Shown here: piece after piece, positions 23,896 through 32,919 of the stretch
Position numbering within the stretch: the stretch's first letter is position 1
How the letters are laid out: every line of letters begins with the position of its first letter
Assembly: GCA_900545825.1 (NCBI GenBank)
Contig: URAS01000018.1
Location: 1-39,134, forward strand
Reading direction: 5' to 3'
DNA length: 39,134 nt
From: an uncultured Actinomyces sp.
Lineage (GTDB): Bacteria; Actinomycetota; Actinomycetes; Actinomycetales; Actinomycetaceae
Position numbers and translations under genes: made by a program
The notes under the pieces: model-generated
What the model was told of the DNA's origin: nothing
The model's input: only the letters and a program-made list of their open reading frames with translations
Database searches by the model: none

Positions 23896-24459
23896 ATGTC
23901 TCTGATTGATCAGGAAATCGCGCCGTTCCACCTCAACGCCTACCGCAACGGCGAATTCGTCGAGGTCGACTCCGAAGACCTGCGCGGCCGCTGGAACGTC
24001 ATCATGTTCTACCCGGGCGACTTCACGTTCGTCTGCCCGACCGAGCTGGCCGACCTCGCCGACCACAAGGCCGAGTTCGACGCGCTGGGCGTCGACCTCT
24101 ACTCGGCGTCGACCGACTCGCACTTCGTCCACAAAGCCTGGCACGACGACTCCGACGCCGTCGGCAAGGTGACGTACACGATGCTCGCCGACATGACCCT
24201 GTCGCTGTCGCGCGCGTTCGACGTCCTCGACGAGGAAGCCGGCCAGGCGATGCGCGGCACGTTCCTCATCGACCCCGACCTCAAGGTCCGCACGATCGAG
24301 ATCCACGACTCCGGCATCGGCCGCGACGCCAAGGAGCTGCTGCGCAAGGTCAAGGCCGCCCAGTACATCTACAACCACCCGGGCGAGGTGTGCCCCGCCC
24401 ACTGGGAAGAAGGCGACGCCACCCTGTCGCCGTCGCTCGACCTCGTGGGGAAGATCTAG
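23896..24459 (+). CDS. ahpC: Alkyl hydroperoxide reductase peroxiredoxin
   Basis: The 187-residue typical 2-Cys peroxiredoxin reduces hydrogen peroxide and organic peroxides. The peroxidatic Cys47 lies in FTFVCPTE and the resolving Cys166 in GEVCPAHW. The length equals that of E. coli AhpC (187). ATG 23896 follows ATGGAG. It is three bases upstream of ahpF, and AhpF should be its reductant, forming a complete NADH-dependent peroxidase. Such a system is useful for an organism with oxygen-sensitive PFL. Confidence 0.97.
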   Translation: MSLIDQEIAPFHLNAYRNGEFVEVDSEDLRGRWNVIMFYPGDFTFVCPTELADLADHKAEFDALGVDLYSASTDSHFVHKAWHDDSDAVGKVTYTMLADMTLSLSRAFDVLDEEAGQAMRGTFLIDPDLKVRTIEIHDSGIGRDAKELLRKVKAAQYIYNHPGEVCPAHWEEGDATLSPSLDLVGKI

Positions 24460-24462
24460 TCA

Positions 24463-26046
24463 ATGCTTGATGCCGCAATGAAGCAGCAGCTCGCCGAGCT
24501 GCTCACCCGCCTGCAGGTGCCCGTCGAACTGCGCCTCGCGTCGGACGATTCGACCGTCGCCGCTCAGCTGAAAGAGCTGTGCGACGACGTCGCCGGCACG
24601 TCCGGGCAGGTCAGCGTCGTCGAGGACGACCGCACCGACATTCGGCGCCCGTCGTTCCAGATCACGCGCCCCGGCGAGGACGTCGGCATTCGCTTCGCCG
24701 GCGTGCCGATGGGGCACGAGTTCACGTCGCTCGTCCTCGCGCTGCTGCAGGTGGGAGGCCACCCCTCCAAGGAGGACGAGGCCGACCTCAAGCGCGCCCA
24801 GGCCCTCCAGGGGCCGCTGCACTTCGAGACCTTCTTCTCGCAGTCGTGCCAGAACTGCCCGGACGTCGTCCAGGCACTCAACCTCCTGGCGGTGCTGAAT
24901 CCGCAGGTCACGCACACCGCGATCGAAGGTTCGGCGTTCAAGGACGAGGCGGAGGCCCGCGGCGTCCTGTCCGTGCCGACCGTGTTCCTGAACGGCGAGG
25001 ACTTCCTGTCCGGGCACCAGACGTTCACGCAGATCCTCGACGCCATCCAGCCGACCTCGGCCGTGTGGGAAGAACGCGAGCCGTACGACGTCCTCGTCGT
25101 CGGCGGCGGCCCGGCCGGTGCGACCGCGGCAATCTACGCGGCACGCAAGGGCCTGCGGACCGGCATGATCGCCGGGCGCGTCGGCGGCCAGGTGCTCGAC
25201 ACCGCGTCGCTCGAGAACGTCCCGTCGATCGAGCACATCGGCGGCAACGAGTTCGCGTCGAACCTCGAAGCGCACGCCCGCAAAGCCGGCGTCGAGATCA
25301 TCTCCGGGCGCGAATGCGTGTCGCTGACGCGCGACGAGAAGGACGCGCCGGTCGGCGGCTCCAGCACCGTGTCGAAGGTGCCCGCCGCGCTGCGCCTCGA
25401 GGTCGCCGGCGGCGGCGAGCTGCGCGCCCGCGCCGTCATCATCGCGACCGGCGCGAAGTGGCGGAAACTCGGTATTACCGGCGAGGAACGGCTGCGTAAT
25501 CACGGCGTCACCTACTGCCCGCACTGCGACGGGCCGCTGTTCGCCGGCAAGCCGGTCGCCGTCATCGGCGGCGGCAACTCCGGCGTCGAGGCCGCGATCG
25601 ACCTCGCGGGTGTCTGCTCGCACGTCACGCTGCTCGAGTTCCTGCCCGAGCTGCGCGCCGACGAGGTCCTCCAGCGGTCGCTGGCCGCCCTCGACAACGT
25701 CGACGTCCGCGTCAACGCCCAGACGACCTCGATCTCGGGCAAAGACAAGGTCGACGGGCTGACGTACACCGACCGCGTGACGTCGAACAGCTACCGCGTC
25801 CCCGTGGCCGGCGTGTTCGTCCAGGTCGGCCTCGAGCCGATGACCGAATGGCTGGGCGACTCGCTGGAACTCAGCGAACGCGGCGAAATTGAGGTCGACC
25901 CGCAGTCGCAGGCCACGTCCATGCCGGGCGTGTTCGCCGCTGGTGACTGCACGACCTCGCGCTACAAGCAGGTCGTCATCTCCGCTGGCGACGGCGCCCA
26001 CGCCGCCCTCAGCGCGTTCGACTACCTCATCCGCACCGGCGTGTAA
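24463..26046 (+). CDS. ahpF: Alkyl hydroperoxide reductase subunit F
   Basis: The 527-residue flavoprotein reduces AhpC with NADH. The N-terminal double thioredoxin-like domain carries the redox pair in SCQNC (Cys129, Cys132). The thioredoxin-reductase-like part has the FAD motif VVGGGPAGATAAIYAARKG, the second redox pair in YCPHC (Cys352, Cys355), the NAD motif VIGGGNSGVEAA and the C-terminal FAD motif GVFAAGDCT. The length is close to E. coli AhpF (521). The start is three bases after the ahpC stop, so the genes form an operon. A short insert (around KDAPVGGSSTVSK) distinguishes it from enterobacterial proteins. Confidence 0.96.
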   Translation: MLDAAMKQQLAELLTRLQVPVELRLASDDSTVAAQLKELCDDVAGTSGQVSVVEDDRTDIRRPSFQITRPGEDVGIRFAGVPMGHEFTSLVLALLQVGGHPSKEDEADLKRAQALQGPLHFETFFSQSCQNCPDVVQALNLLAVLNPQVTHTAIEGSAFKDEAEARGVLSVPTVFLNGEDFLSGHQTFTQILDAIQPTSAVWEEREPYDVLVVGGGPAGATAAIYAARKGLRTGMIAGRVGGQVLDTASLENVPSIEHIGGNEFASNLEAHARKAGVEIISGRECVSLTRDEKDAPVGGSSTVSKVPAALRLEVAGGGELRARAVIIATGAKWRKLGITGEERLRNHGVTYCPHCDGPLFAGKPVAVIGGGNSGVEAAIDLAGVCSHVTLLEFLPELRADEVLQRSLAALDNVDVRVNAQTTSISGKDKVDGLTYTDRVTSNSYRVPVAGVFVQVGLEPMTEWLGDSLELSERGEIEVDPQSQATSMPGVFAAGDCTTSRYKQVVISAGDGAHAALSAFDYLIRTGV

Positions 26047-26067
26047 CGCGCTGGGGTTGTAGAGCAC

Positions 26068-26114
26068 AAAGCCCGCGGGCGCCCTCCTTCCGGGGAGGGC
26101 GCCCGCGGGCTTTT
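26068..26114. terminator. Terminator after ahpF
   Basis: AAAGCCCGCGGGCGCCCTCC (26068-26087) and its exact complement (26094-26113) form a 20-bp stem with a six-base loop and end in TTTT. It is a strong bidirectional terminator and includes the GGGCGCCCTC word. Confidence 0.93.
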
Positions 26115-26194
26115 GCGTGGGGTCGGGCTGTGGGTGCGGGTGCGAGGGCGCGGATCGGGCGCCCTCGGGGTGAAATCCGGGTGTCCGGTTTACG

Positions 26195-26232
26195 GACGTG
26201 ACCTTTCTTGTCCAGAACCATGACGTTCACGG
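26195..26232. repeat. Dispersed palindrome, copy D
   Basis: GACGTGACCTTTCT, then CCAGAA and GACGTTCACGG, align almost base for base with copy B at 21892-21927 (GCGTGACCTTTCT, CAGAA, CACGTTCACGG). It lies between the two terminators separating ahpF and the surface-protein gene. Confidence 0.7.
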
Positions 26233-26255
26233 AGGAAAGGCGCCTGGGTAGGGGA

Positions 26256-26300
26256 AGAGGGCGCTTGTTTCGCGTGTGTGGCACGAAACAAGCGCCCTCT
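26256..26300. terminator. Long inverted repeat downstream of the surface-protein gene
   Basis: AGAGGGCGCTTGTTTCG (26256-26272) and CGAAACAAGCGCCCTCT (26284-26300) form a perfect 17-bp stem with an 11-base loop, 43 bases beyond the stop of the minus-strand gene. No long T tract follows. A terminator or mRNA 3' stabiliser for the very long surface-protein transcript is the likely role. Confidence 0.7.
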
Positions 26301-26342
26301 GTATTCACCAAGCGCTACCGGCGGATGCGCAGGGCCTCGGTC

Positions 26343-29300
26343 TTAGGCGTCATTACGACGACGCAGAGCGACGAGGCCGAAACCGGCAACGAGGACACCA
26401 CCAGCGAGCCCGGCAAGGACCCCAGCGTTCACACCGGTCTTCGCGAGGAAGCGGTGGACGCGCGCCAGCGGAGGAGTGATGACCGTGCGGCCCGAGCTGG
26501 GAACCGTCGGCGGGACGACGCCCGGCTGATTCGGCGTGACGTTCCCGTGGTTGCCGGGCTGACCCGGGGTCGGGGTCGTGCCCGGCTGATCCGGGGTCGG
26601 GGTCGTGGACGTCTCGGTCGAGGTCGGCGTGGTCGGCGTGGTCACCGGGGTGGCCGGCGTGCTGGGCTTCGCGACCGTGACGGTCTGGTTGCCGTCGTTG
26701 ATGTTCGCGTGCTCGGCGTACGGCGTCTTACCGTTCTTGACCTGGCCGTTCGCGTCGACGTCCTCGGCGCGGTAGACCCGCTCGAAGACCACCATCTGGG
26801 CACCCGGCTTGGCCTGCGCGGCCGGAACCGTGAACTCGATGACGACCTTGCCGCCGTCGTGGTCCTTGGCGACCGTGACGGTCTTGACCGCAACCTGGGC
26901 AGCGCCCTCGACGGGCTTGCCGGTCGCCTTGTCCATCAGCGTCCCGACGACCTTGTAGTCACCGGCGGCGAAGTCGGAGTACGACACCTCGTCCTTCACC
27001 TTGCCGTCAACGTCGGCCTGGAGCAGCTTGTCCTGATCCTTGCCGTCAACCGCGGAGGTCTTGACCTGCGGGTGGCAACCCGGCGTCGTCGTGCCCGGAG
27101 CGGTCGGGGTCGTGCCCGGAGCCGTCGGCGTGGCCTCACCCGGCGTGGCCGGCTGGTTCGGCGTGGTCGAACCGGGGTTCGACGGCGTCGGCGTCTTGTC
27201 GCACGGAATGTTCGGCGTCGTGACCGGGGTGGCCGGCTGATCCGGCGTCTTCGTGGTCGACGGGGTCGGCTCCGGCGTCTTGGTCGTCGGCGTCGAGGTC
27301 GTCGGCGTCGGCGTCTTGGTCGACGGGGTCGGCGTCGGCGTGTTCGGCTTGGCAACCGTCACCGTCTGCGCGGCATCGTTGATCTCGTGGTGCTGCGCAA
27401 CCGGCTTGGTGTCGGCCTTCACGTTGCCATTCGCGTCGGCGTCGCTGGCCTTGTAGACGTCCTCGAAGACCACGTACTGGCCACCGGCCTTGAGCGTCTT
27501 CTCCGGCGCAACCAGCTCGACGTCAACGGCGCCGTGCTGCTTGTACTCGGTGACGGTGATCCGACCAACAACCTGGACGGCGGCGGAATCAACCGGCTTG
27601 CCCGTGGCCTTGTCGATCAGCTTGCCCGTGACGATGTACTGGCCGGGGGCCAGGTTTTCCCACGTCACGTGGTCAACGATCGTGACGATACCGGTCGCGG
27701 CAACCGTCTTGTCGCCGTCAGCCTTATCCGTGGCCGACGTCTTCACCGACGGGATGCACCACGACGGGATGTCGCCACCCGGCGTCGAGGTCGTCTCGCT
27801 GGGCGAGGTCGGCTGGTTCGGCGTCGAGGACGGCTGACCCGGGGTCGAGGTCGACTCACCCGGCGTGGCCGGCTGGTTCGGCGTCGAGGTCGACGGCGTC
27901 GGCGTCGGGCCGCACGGGTTCGACGGCGTGGTCACCGGGGTGGCCGGCTGATCCGGCGTCTTCGTGGTCGACGGCGTGGGCTCCGGCGTCTTGGTCGACG
28001 GGGTCGGCTCAGGCGTCTTCGTGGAAGGCGTCGGGGTCGGCGTCTTGGTCGACGGCGTGGGCTCAGGCGTCTTCGTGGAAGGCGTCGGGGTCGGCGTCGT
28101 GGTCGACGGGGTCGGCTCGCTCGGCGTCGTGGTCGACGGCGTGGGCTCAGGCGTCTTCGTGGTCGAAGTCGGCGTCTCCGGGTTCGACGGCTTCGGGTAC
28201 GTGTTCGTCGCGGTGATCGCGATCTGCGTGCCGTCGCCCTCGGGAACCGTGAACGTGCCCGTCAGCTTGTCGGAGGCCACGGCCACCGTGTCGATGTTCG
28301 ACGACCAGGTGATCGTCGGATCGGCGTCGTCGATGCGCGCGGCCTTGCCGTCCTCGACGATCGTGCACTGCGCACCCGCCGAGACAACGACCGGCTTCGT
28401 GGTCTGGCCGGAACGAACCTTCAGGCCCTCAGCCTTCGTTTCCTTACCGTCCGTGCCCGTGCAGGTGACGTCGAACGAGAACTCGTGGTCGGCAATCTCG
28501 GTGCCATCGGCGGCCTTGGCGATCTTGGTGATCGTCAGCGAGGTCGGCTTCGGCTCCGGCTTCGACACGGTGATCGTCTGCGACTCGGCGTTCGGATCCT
28601 CGTGCGTGGCGACCGGGGTCGCGCCCTCGGTCACGCCCTTGTCCGTGACGTCGGCGGCCTTGTAGATCTTCTCGAACACAACGAACGTCGCGCCCGGGAC
28701 GACCTGCTTGGCGGGAACCGAGAGGGTCGAGACGACCTGGCCCTCGGTCTGGCCCTCGGCGACCGTGAAGGTCACCGGGGCGCCCTTCGCGCCCTCGACC
28801 GGCGTGGCCTGCTCGCCCTTAACCATGAGGGTCGGGACGACCGTGTACTGGCCGGCCGGCAGGTTCTTCCAGCTGGTGACGTCGGTGATCGTGCCGTCCT
28901 GGCCGGCGGGGAGCACCTTGACGGTGTCGCCCGAACCGTTCGCGTTCGAGGCGACCGTGCCGACCTCGATCTGCGGCTTCTCGACCGGGATGTACTTATT
29001 CGTCGCGATGACCTGGATCTGGCCGTCAGCCGCGGCCTGGTTCGGGACGGTGAACGAGGCCTGGAGGCCGTTCGCCGTCACGTCGACGCCCTTGCCCGCG
29101 AACGCGACCTCGTGGGTCGTGTCGGCGATCGGCGCGTCGGCCTCGGTCAGCGTGCACTTGGCACCCGGGGTCAACTCGACCGTCTGGGTCTTGCCGGCAG
29201 CCAGCGAGATCTGCTGGGGCTCGTCACCGCAGGCCAGCGTGAACTGGAAGGCCTTGTCGCCCGTGTCGGCGCCCTCGACCTTCTTCGTCAGGTCGATCTT

Positions 29301-32300
29301 GACCTTCGGCGCCTGCGGCGTCGGGTGGATGATCGTCACGGTCTGCGACGGATCCTTGATGTCCTCGTGCTTGGCCGTCGGCTCCTCACCCGGCTTCGGC
29401 TCAATGGTGTTGGCGCCCTCGACCGGCTTGGTGGTCAGCTGGGTGCCGTCCCACAGCTTCTCGAAGGCGACGACCTTGGCCGTGTCCTTGAGCATGCTGA
29501 CCGGCAGCGTGAACTGCATGGTCGCCGTGCCGTTGACCAGCGTGTTGGCGTCGCCGGGAACCTCGATGCCCTTCGACACCGCGTGCATGCCCTGCAGCGG
29601 CTGGCCGTTACCGTCGACGAGGGTGCCCTCGACGTAGTAGGTGTGGCCGGCGAGGAGGTTGCGGTACGTCACCGTGTCGGTGAACGTCACCTGGTCGGTG
29701 TCGGCCTTACCCGTGAGGTCGAGTTCCTTGGCCTTGTTGACGTCGAGGATCGTGCCCAGCGTGGGCTTCACCGGGATGACGTCCTTGTAGGAGTTGACCG
29801 CGTCGAAGACGACCGGCTTGGTCGCGTCGGCGATCGTGAACGTCGCGCTGGAGTCGGCCTGCTTCGAGGCGAACTCGCCCTCGCCCGCCGTGCGGTTGAA
29901 GGTGACGCCCTGGAACGTCACGCCCTCGGCGGCGGCCGGCTTGCGCTCGGTCACCGTGCAGGTCGTGCCCTGCTTGAGGGCGACGCCCTGCTGGACCGAC
30001 GAGTAGGTCTGGCCGGCCTTGAGGTCGAACGAGCCCTTAACGTCGCCACAGGCGTAGTCGAACGTGAAGGTCTGATCCTTCAGCTGCGCCGATTCGGAGC
30101 CCGTGACCTTCTTCGTCACCGAGAACCCGGCCTTCGCCGCGTCGGTGTACGTGTTCGTCGCGGTGACCGTGACGTCGGCACCCTTCGTGACGGCCTGGGA
30201 CTTGACGGCGCCCTTCAGCGCCTTGCCACCCCACGTGAAGTCGGCCGGCTGCTGGCCCTGGCCGCCCACGGTCCACGAGGTCGTCAGCTGCGCGCCCTCG
30301 ACCGAAGCGTCGGCCTCGGAGATCGCGCAGATTGTGCCTGCCGGAACCTCCGGCAGCGCCTTGGTGTCGGCGCCCGTGATCTCGAGCGTGCCCTCGGCAA
30401 CCTTGGCGCCAGCGGCCTCGCCCATCGCGCAGACGTAGGGGAAGCGGAAGGTCTTGCCCTTGGCCAGCTGGTCCTTCGTCGAGTCGGTCAGCTGCTTAGC
30501 GACCGTGACGTGGCCCTTCGGGGTGACGTAGGTGTTCGTCGCGGTGACGGCAACCTGGGCGCCCTCGTTGATGGCGAACTTGATGCCGCCGTCGACCTTC
30601 TGGGCGGCCTGCGGGTTCGCGCCGTCGATGAGGTAGGAGGTCGTCAGCTCGGTGCCGTCGACCGTCGCGCCCTTCTCGCGCAGCCAGCAGGTCTGGCCGG
30701 CCTGGACGTTGTCGACCGTCGCGGCCTTGTCGGCCGTCACCGTCAGCGACTTCCAGTCGGTCGGCTGGGCGTCAGCCGCGCCGCACGCGTACCCGAAGGA
30801 GTACTCGGCCGGGGTCTTGATGCCCTGGTCGGCGACGACCTTCTTCGTCACCTGGAACGCGCCGGGCTTCGGGGCCGGCTTGGTGATCGTGATCGTCTGG
30901 GCGGCGTCGTTGATGTTCTTGTGGTCGGCGACCGGCTTGCCGTCGAGGTCGTGGTCGCCGTCGTTGCCGGCGGTCTTCTGCGTCAGCGTCTCGAACACGA
31001 CCGCGGCAGTCAGGTCCTTCGTGGCGCCCTCGGGAACCGTGAAGGTGACCGTCTGCGTCTCGTCGGCCTTCGTGGCCTTGAACGTCGTCGAACCGGTGAC
31101 GCCCGGGACCTCGGTGTTCGTCGCCTTGTTCATGAGGACGCCGGAGATCGTGTACTCGTTACCGGGAACCAGGCCGGTCATCGTCACGGTGTCGACGATC
31201 GTCGCGGCCTTGCCGGCCTCGATCTTCTGGGTGCCGCTGGCCTGATCCTTCGCGGAGGTCGCGACCGTGATCTTCGCGGCCTCGGGCTTGGTGACCGTCA
31301 CCGTCTGGGCGGTGTCACCGATCTCTTGGTGCTTGGCGACCTCGGTGTTGTTGAGCTTCGCGTCGCCCTTGTCGCCGGCCTTCGTCTGAGTCAGCGACTC
31401 GAAGACGACCGCGGCCTTGAGGTTCTTCGTCTGCTCGGCCGGAACCGTGAAGGTGACGTCCTGCGTCTCGTCGGCCTTGCTGGCGGTGAACGTCTTCGAA
31501 CCGGTGACGCCGGGGATTTCCGCCTGCGTTTCCTGGTTCATCAGCTTGCCGGAGATCGTGTATTCGTTGCCGGGAACGAGGCCGGTCATCGTCACCGTGT
31601 CGACGATCGTGGCCGGCTTGCCCGCGACGATGGTCTTGCCGTTCGTCGCCTGGTCCTTCGCGGAGGTCTTCACCGTGATCGGCGCGGCCGGCTGCGTCGG
31701 CTGCGTGGGCTGCGTCGGCTGCGTGGGCTGCGTCGGCTGCGTCGGCTGCGTCGGCTGCGTCGGCGTGTTGCACGGGACCGTGGTCTCGGCCGAGCCCTTG
31801 ACCTTGACGCTCAACGGCGACAGGACGTACTTGACCTGGTCACGACCGAACGTGTCGGCCGCGGTGACGCCGGCGAGGGCCAGCGAGCCCTCCCACGACG
31901 CGGAAATCTTGACGTCCGAACCGCCAGCGCAATCGACGGGGACGACGATGCCGTTGCCGAGGGCGTCGGCAACCGTGCCGGTCACCGGCTTGCCGTTGAC
32001 CGTCACCGTGATGGTCGACTGCATGCCCTGGGCCGAACCCTGGATGGCGGCCTTGGCCTGGTCGGAACCGATCAGGCGGACGACCTTGGTGCCCGGCTGA
32101 CCGTCGGAGATTTCGAGCTTGATCGACTTGAGGAGTTCAGCGTTCGTCTGGAACTGCGCGGCCGAAGCGTTCGCCTGATCAATGATCTGCTGGATCGCGG
32201 CGGTGTCGGCCTGCCGCGTCGAGGTCGTCGTCACCGTCCACTTGTTGCCGAGGATGCCCCACACGGCACCCTGCCAGTAGTAGGTCGGGAACTGCGACGC

Positions 32301-32813
32301 CTGCTGCTGGAACATCTGCGCCAGCGCCTTGAGGGCGCGCTGCTGCTGCTCGGTCTGGTTGAAGGTGCCGAACGTCGAACCCCGGCTCCACGTCATGTCC
32401 GCCGGATCGACGAACGCGACCGTGCCGAACTGCGACTCGGTCTTCTGCTTGCCGCCGCCCTGGCCGGGAACGCCGGGCTCGCCACAGAAGCCGGTCGAGC
32501 CGTCGGAGTAGGTGACCAGGGTGCCCGGGTGGCCCGCGGCGTTCTTAATGCCCTGGATGCCGTCGAAGTTGACGACCTTGACCTGGGCGTACTTGTCGGG
32601 GGCGTTCTTCACCTGGCTGTTGCCGCCGGAGAAGTGGACTCCGAGGTCGGCGACGACCGGCGAACCGGACGTGGTTTCAGGCTGGCCGTTCTGGGCCAGC
32701 GACGGCACGATCAGCGACATCGTCACCCACACAGCGGCGATGACGGCTGCCACGGCAGCGACGCCCCAATGGCGCAGCCGCGCGGGAACCGACGGAATCA
32801 TCGAGTTGCGCAT
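26343..32813 (-). CDS. Giant sortase-anchored surface adhesin with thioester, VaFE and DUF5979 domains
   Basis: The product has 2156 residues. An N-terminal signal/membrane segment spans about 15-40. A thioester-type adhesin domain follows, with FCGE (Cys110) and WQGAVW (Gln181), the pair expected to form a covalent Cys-Gln bond able to attach to host amines. A (TQP)8 linker comes near 350-375. Six VaFE-type domains start near 378, 510, 1015, 1277, 1685 and 1914. Each shows an early Thr, the VVFE-like Glu strand and H-x5-D-x2-Q, the pattern of Thr-Gln ester cross-links; domain 4 has Ala1409 for the Asp. Five DUF5979 domains, each with a Cys pair, alternate between about 650 and 1545. Pro/Thr stalks flank the last VaFE domains. 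The end has LAKTG (2123-2127), a helix and RRRNDA, a class E-type sorting signal. The ATG follows GAGGAG. No sortase is in the window. Confidence 0.93.
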   Translation of the reverse strand: MRNSMIPSVPARLRHWGVAAVAAVIAAVWVTMSLIVPSLAQNGQPETTSGSPVVADLGVHFSGGNSQVKNAPDKYAQVKVVNFDGIQGIKNAAGHPGTLVTYSDGSTGFCGEPGVPGQGGGKQKTESQFGTVAFVDPADMTWSRGSTFGTFNQTEQQQRALKALAQMFQQQASQFPTYYWQGAVWGILGNKWTVTTTSTRQADTAAIQQIIDQANASAAQFQTNAELLKSIKLEISDGQPGTKVVRLIGSDQAKAAIQGSAQGMQSTITVTVNGKPVTGTVADALGNGIVVPVDCAGGSDVKISASWEGSLALAGVTAADTFGRDQVKYVLSPLSVKVKGSAETTVPCNTPTQPTQPTQPTQPTQPTQPTQPTQPAAPITVKTSAKDQATNGKTIVAGKPATIVDTVTMTGLVPGNEYTISGKLMNQETQAEIPGVTGSKTFTASKADETQDVTFTVPAEQTKNLKAAVVFESLTQTKAGDKGDAKLNNTEVAKHQEIGDTAQTVTVTKPEAAKITVATSAKDQASGTQKIEAGKAATIVDTVTMTGLVPGNEYTISGVLMNKATNTEVPGVTGSTTFKATKADETQTVTFTVPEGATKDLTAAVVFETLTQKTAGNDGDHDLDGKPVADHKNINDAAQTITITKPAPKPGAFQVTKKVVADQGIKTPAEYSFGYACGAADAQPTDWKSLTVTADKAATVDNVQAGQTCWLREKGATVDGTELTTSYLIDGANPQAAQKVDGGIKFAINEGAQVAVTATNTYVTPKGHVTVAKQLTDSTKDQLAKGKTFRFPYVCAMGEAAGAKVAEGTLEITGADTKALPEVPAGTICAISEADASVEGAQLTTSWTVGGQGQQPADFTWGGKALKGAVKSQAVTKGADVTVTATNTYTDAAKAGFSVTKKVTGSESAQLKDQTFTFDYACGDVKGSFDLKAGQTYSSVQQGVALKQGTTCTVTERKPAAAEGVTFQGVTFNRTAGEGEFASKQADSSATFTIADATKPVVFDAVNSYKDVIPVKPTLGTILDVNKAKELDLTGKADTDQVTFTDTVTYRNLLAGHTYYVEGTLVDGNGQPLQGMHAVSKGIEVPGDANTLVNGTATMQFTLPVSMLKDTAKVVAFEKLWDGTQLTTKPVEGANTIEPKPGEEPTAKHEDIKDPSQTVTIIHPTPQAPKVKIDLTKKVEGADTGDKAFQFTLACGDEPQQISLAAGKTQTVELTPGAKCTLTEADAPIADTTHEVAFAGKGVDVTANGLQASFTVPNQAAADGQIQVIATNKYIPVEKPQIEVGTVASNANGSGDTVKVLPAGQDGTITDVTSWKNLPAGQYTVVPTLMVKGEQATPVEGAKGAPVTFTVAEGQTEGQVVSTLSVPAKQVVPGATFVVFEKIYKAADVTDKGVTEGATPVATHEDPNAESQTITVSKPEPKPTSLTITKIAKAADGTEIADHEFSFDVTCTGTDGKETKAEGLKVRSGQTTKPVVVSAGAQCTIVEDGKAARIDDADPTITWSSNIDTVAVASDKLTGTFTVPEGDGTQIAITATNTYPKPSNPETPTSTTKTPEPTPSTTTPSEPTPSTTTPTPTPSTKTPEPTPSTKTPTPTPSTKTPEPTPSTKTPEPTPSTTKTPDQPATPVTTPSNPCGPTPTPSTSTPNQPATPGESTSTPGQPSSTPNQPTSPSETTSTPGGDIPSWCIPSVKTSATDKADGDKTVAATGIVTIVDHVTWENLAPGQYIVTGKLIDKATGKPVDSAAVQVVGRITVTEYKQHGAVDVELVAPEKTLKAGGQYVVFEDVYKASDADANGNVKADTKPVAQHHEINDAAQTVTVAKPNTPTPTPSTKTPTPTTSTPTTKTPEPTPSTTKTPDQPATPVTTPNIPCDKTPTPSNPGSTTPNQPATPGEATPTAPGTTPTAPGTTTPGCHPQVKTSAVDGKDQDKLLQADVDGKVKDEVSYSDFAAGDYKVVGTLMDKATGKPVEGAAQVAVKTVTVAKDHDGGKVVIEFTVPAAQAKPGAQMVVFERVYRAEDVDANGQVKNGKTPYAEHANINDGNQTVTVAKPSTPATPVTTPTTPTSTETSTTPTPDQPGTTPTPGQPGNHGNVTPNQPGVVPPTVPSSGRTVITPPLARVHRFLAKTGVNAGVLAGLAGGVLVAGFGLVALRRRNDA
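27880..28175 (-). repeat. Pro/Thr-rich tandem repeat in the adhesin stalk
   Basis: Imperfect units of about 27 bases encode variations of TPSTKTPEP and TPSTTTP. The stalk lies between DUF5979 domain 5 and VaFE domain 5. A Cys lies near its C-terminal part (NPCGP) and another just before the next domain (SWCIP). Unit number probably varies between strains. Confidence 0.8.
31690..31765 (-). repeat. 9-bp tandem repeat encoding (TQP)8
   Basis: Eight copies of a nine-base unit with alternating GTC/GTG third positions encode TQP. The repeat links the thioester head to the first VaFE domain. Confidence 0.9.
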
Positions 32814-32891
32814 CTCTTGTTTTTCTCCTCAGGTTAGGGCGCCCTCGCGGGGAGGGCCCTTACCACTCTGTCAGACTTATACGTTGACAAG

Positions 32892-32919
32892 ATTAAAGCC
32901 TCATATTCCGAGATGTCAA
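32892..32919 (-). promoter_or_regulatory. Promoter of the surface adhesin
   Basis: On the minus strand TTGACA (32919-32914) and TTTAAT (32897-32892) are separated by 16 bases, close to the consensus. Transcription would begin near 32885, leaving a leader of about 70 bases before the ATG. A perfect -35 suggests strong expression. Confidence 0.75.

Noticed and set aside
24460..26067. Minus-strand 535-codon frame opposite ahpF
   Set aside because: It is a shadow of a well-identified flavoprotein gene, with no domain of its own.
26208..32837. A 2209-codon open frame on the plus strand, antisense to the whole adhesin gene
   Set aside because: Its product is an Arg/Gly/Leu/Asp-rich string without domains. 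Stop codons are rare there only because the sense gene uses G/C-ending codons. The minus-strand gene has a signal segment, recognisable domains, a promoter and a ribosome site.
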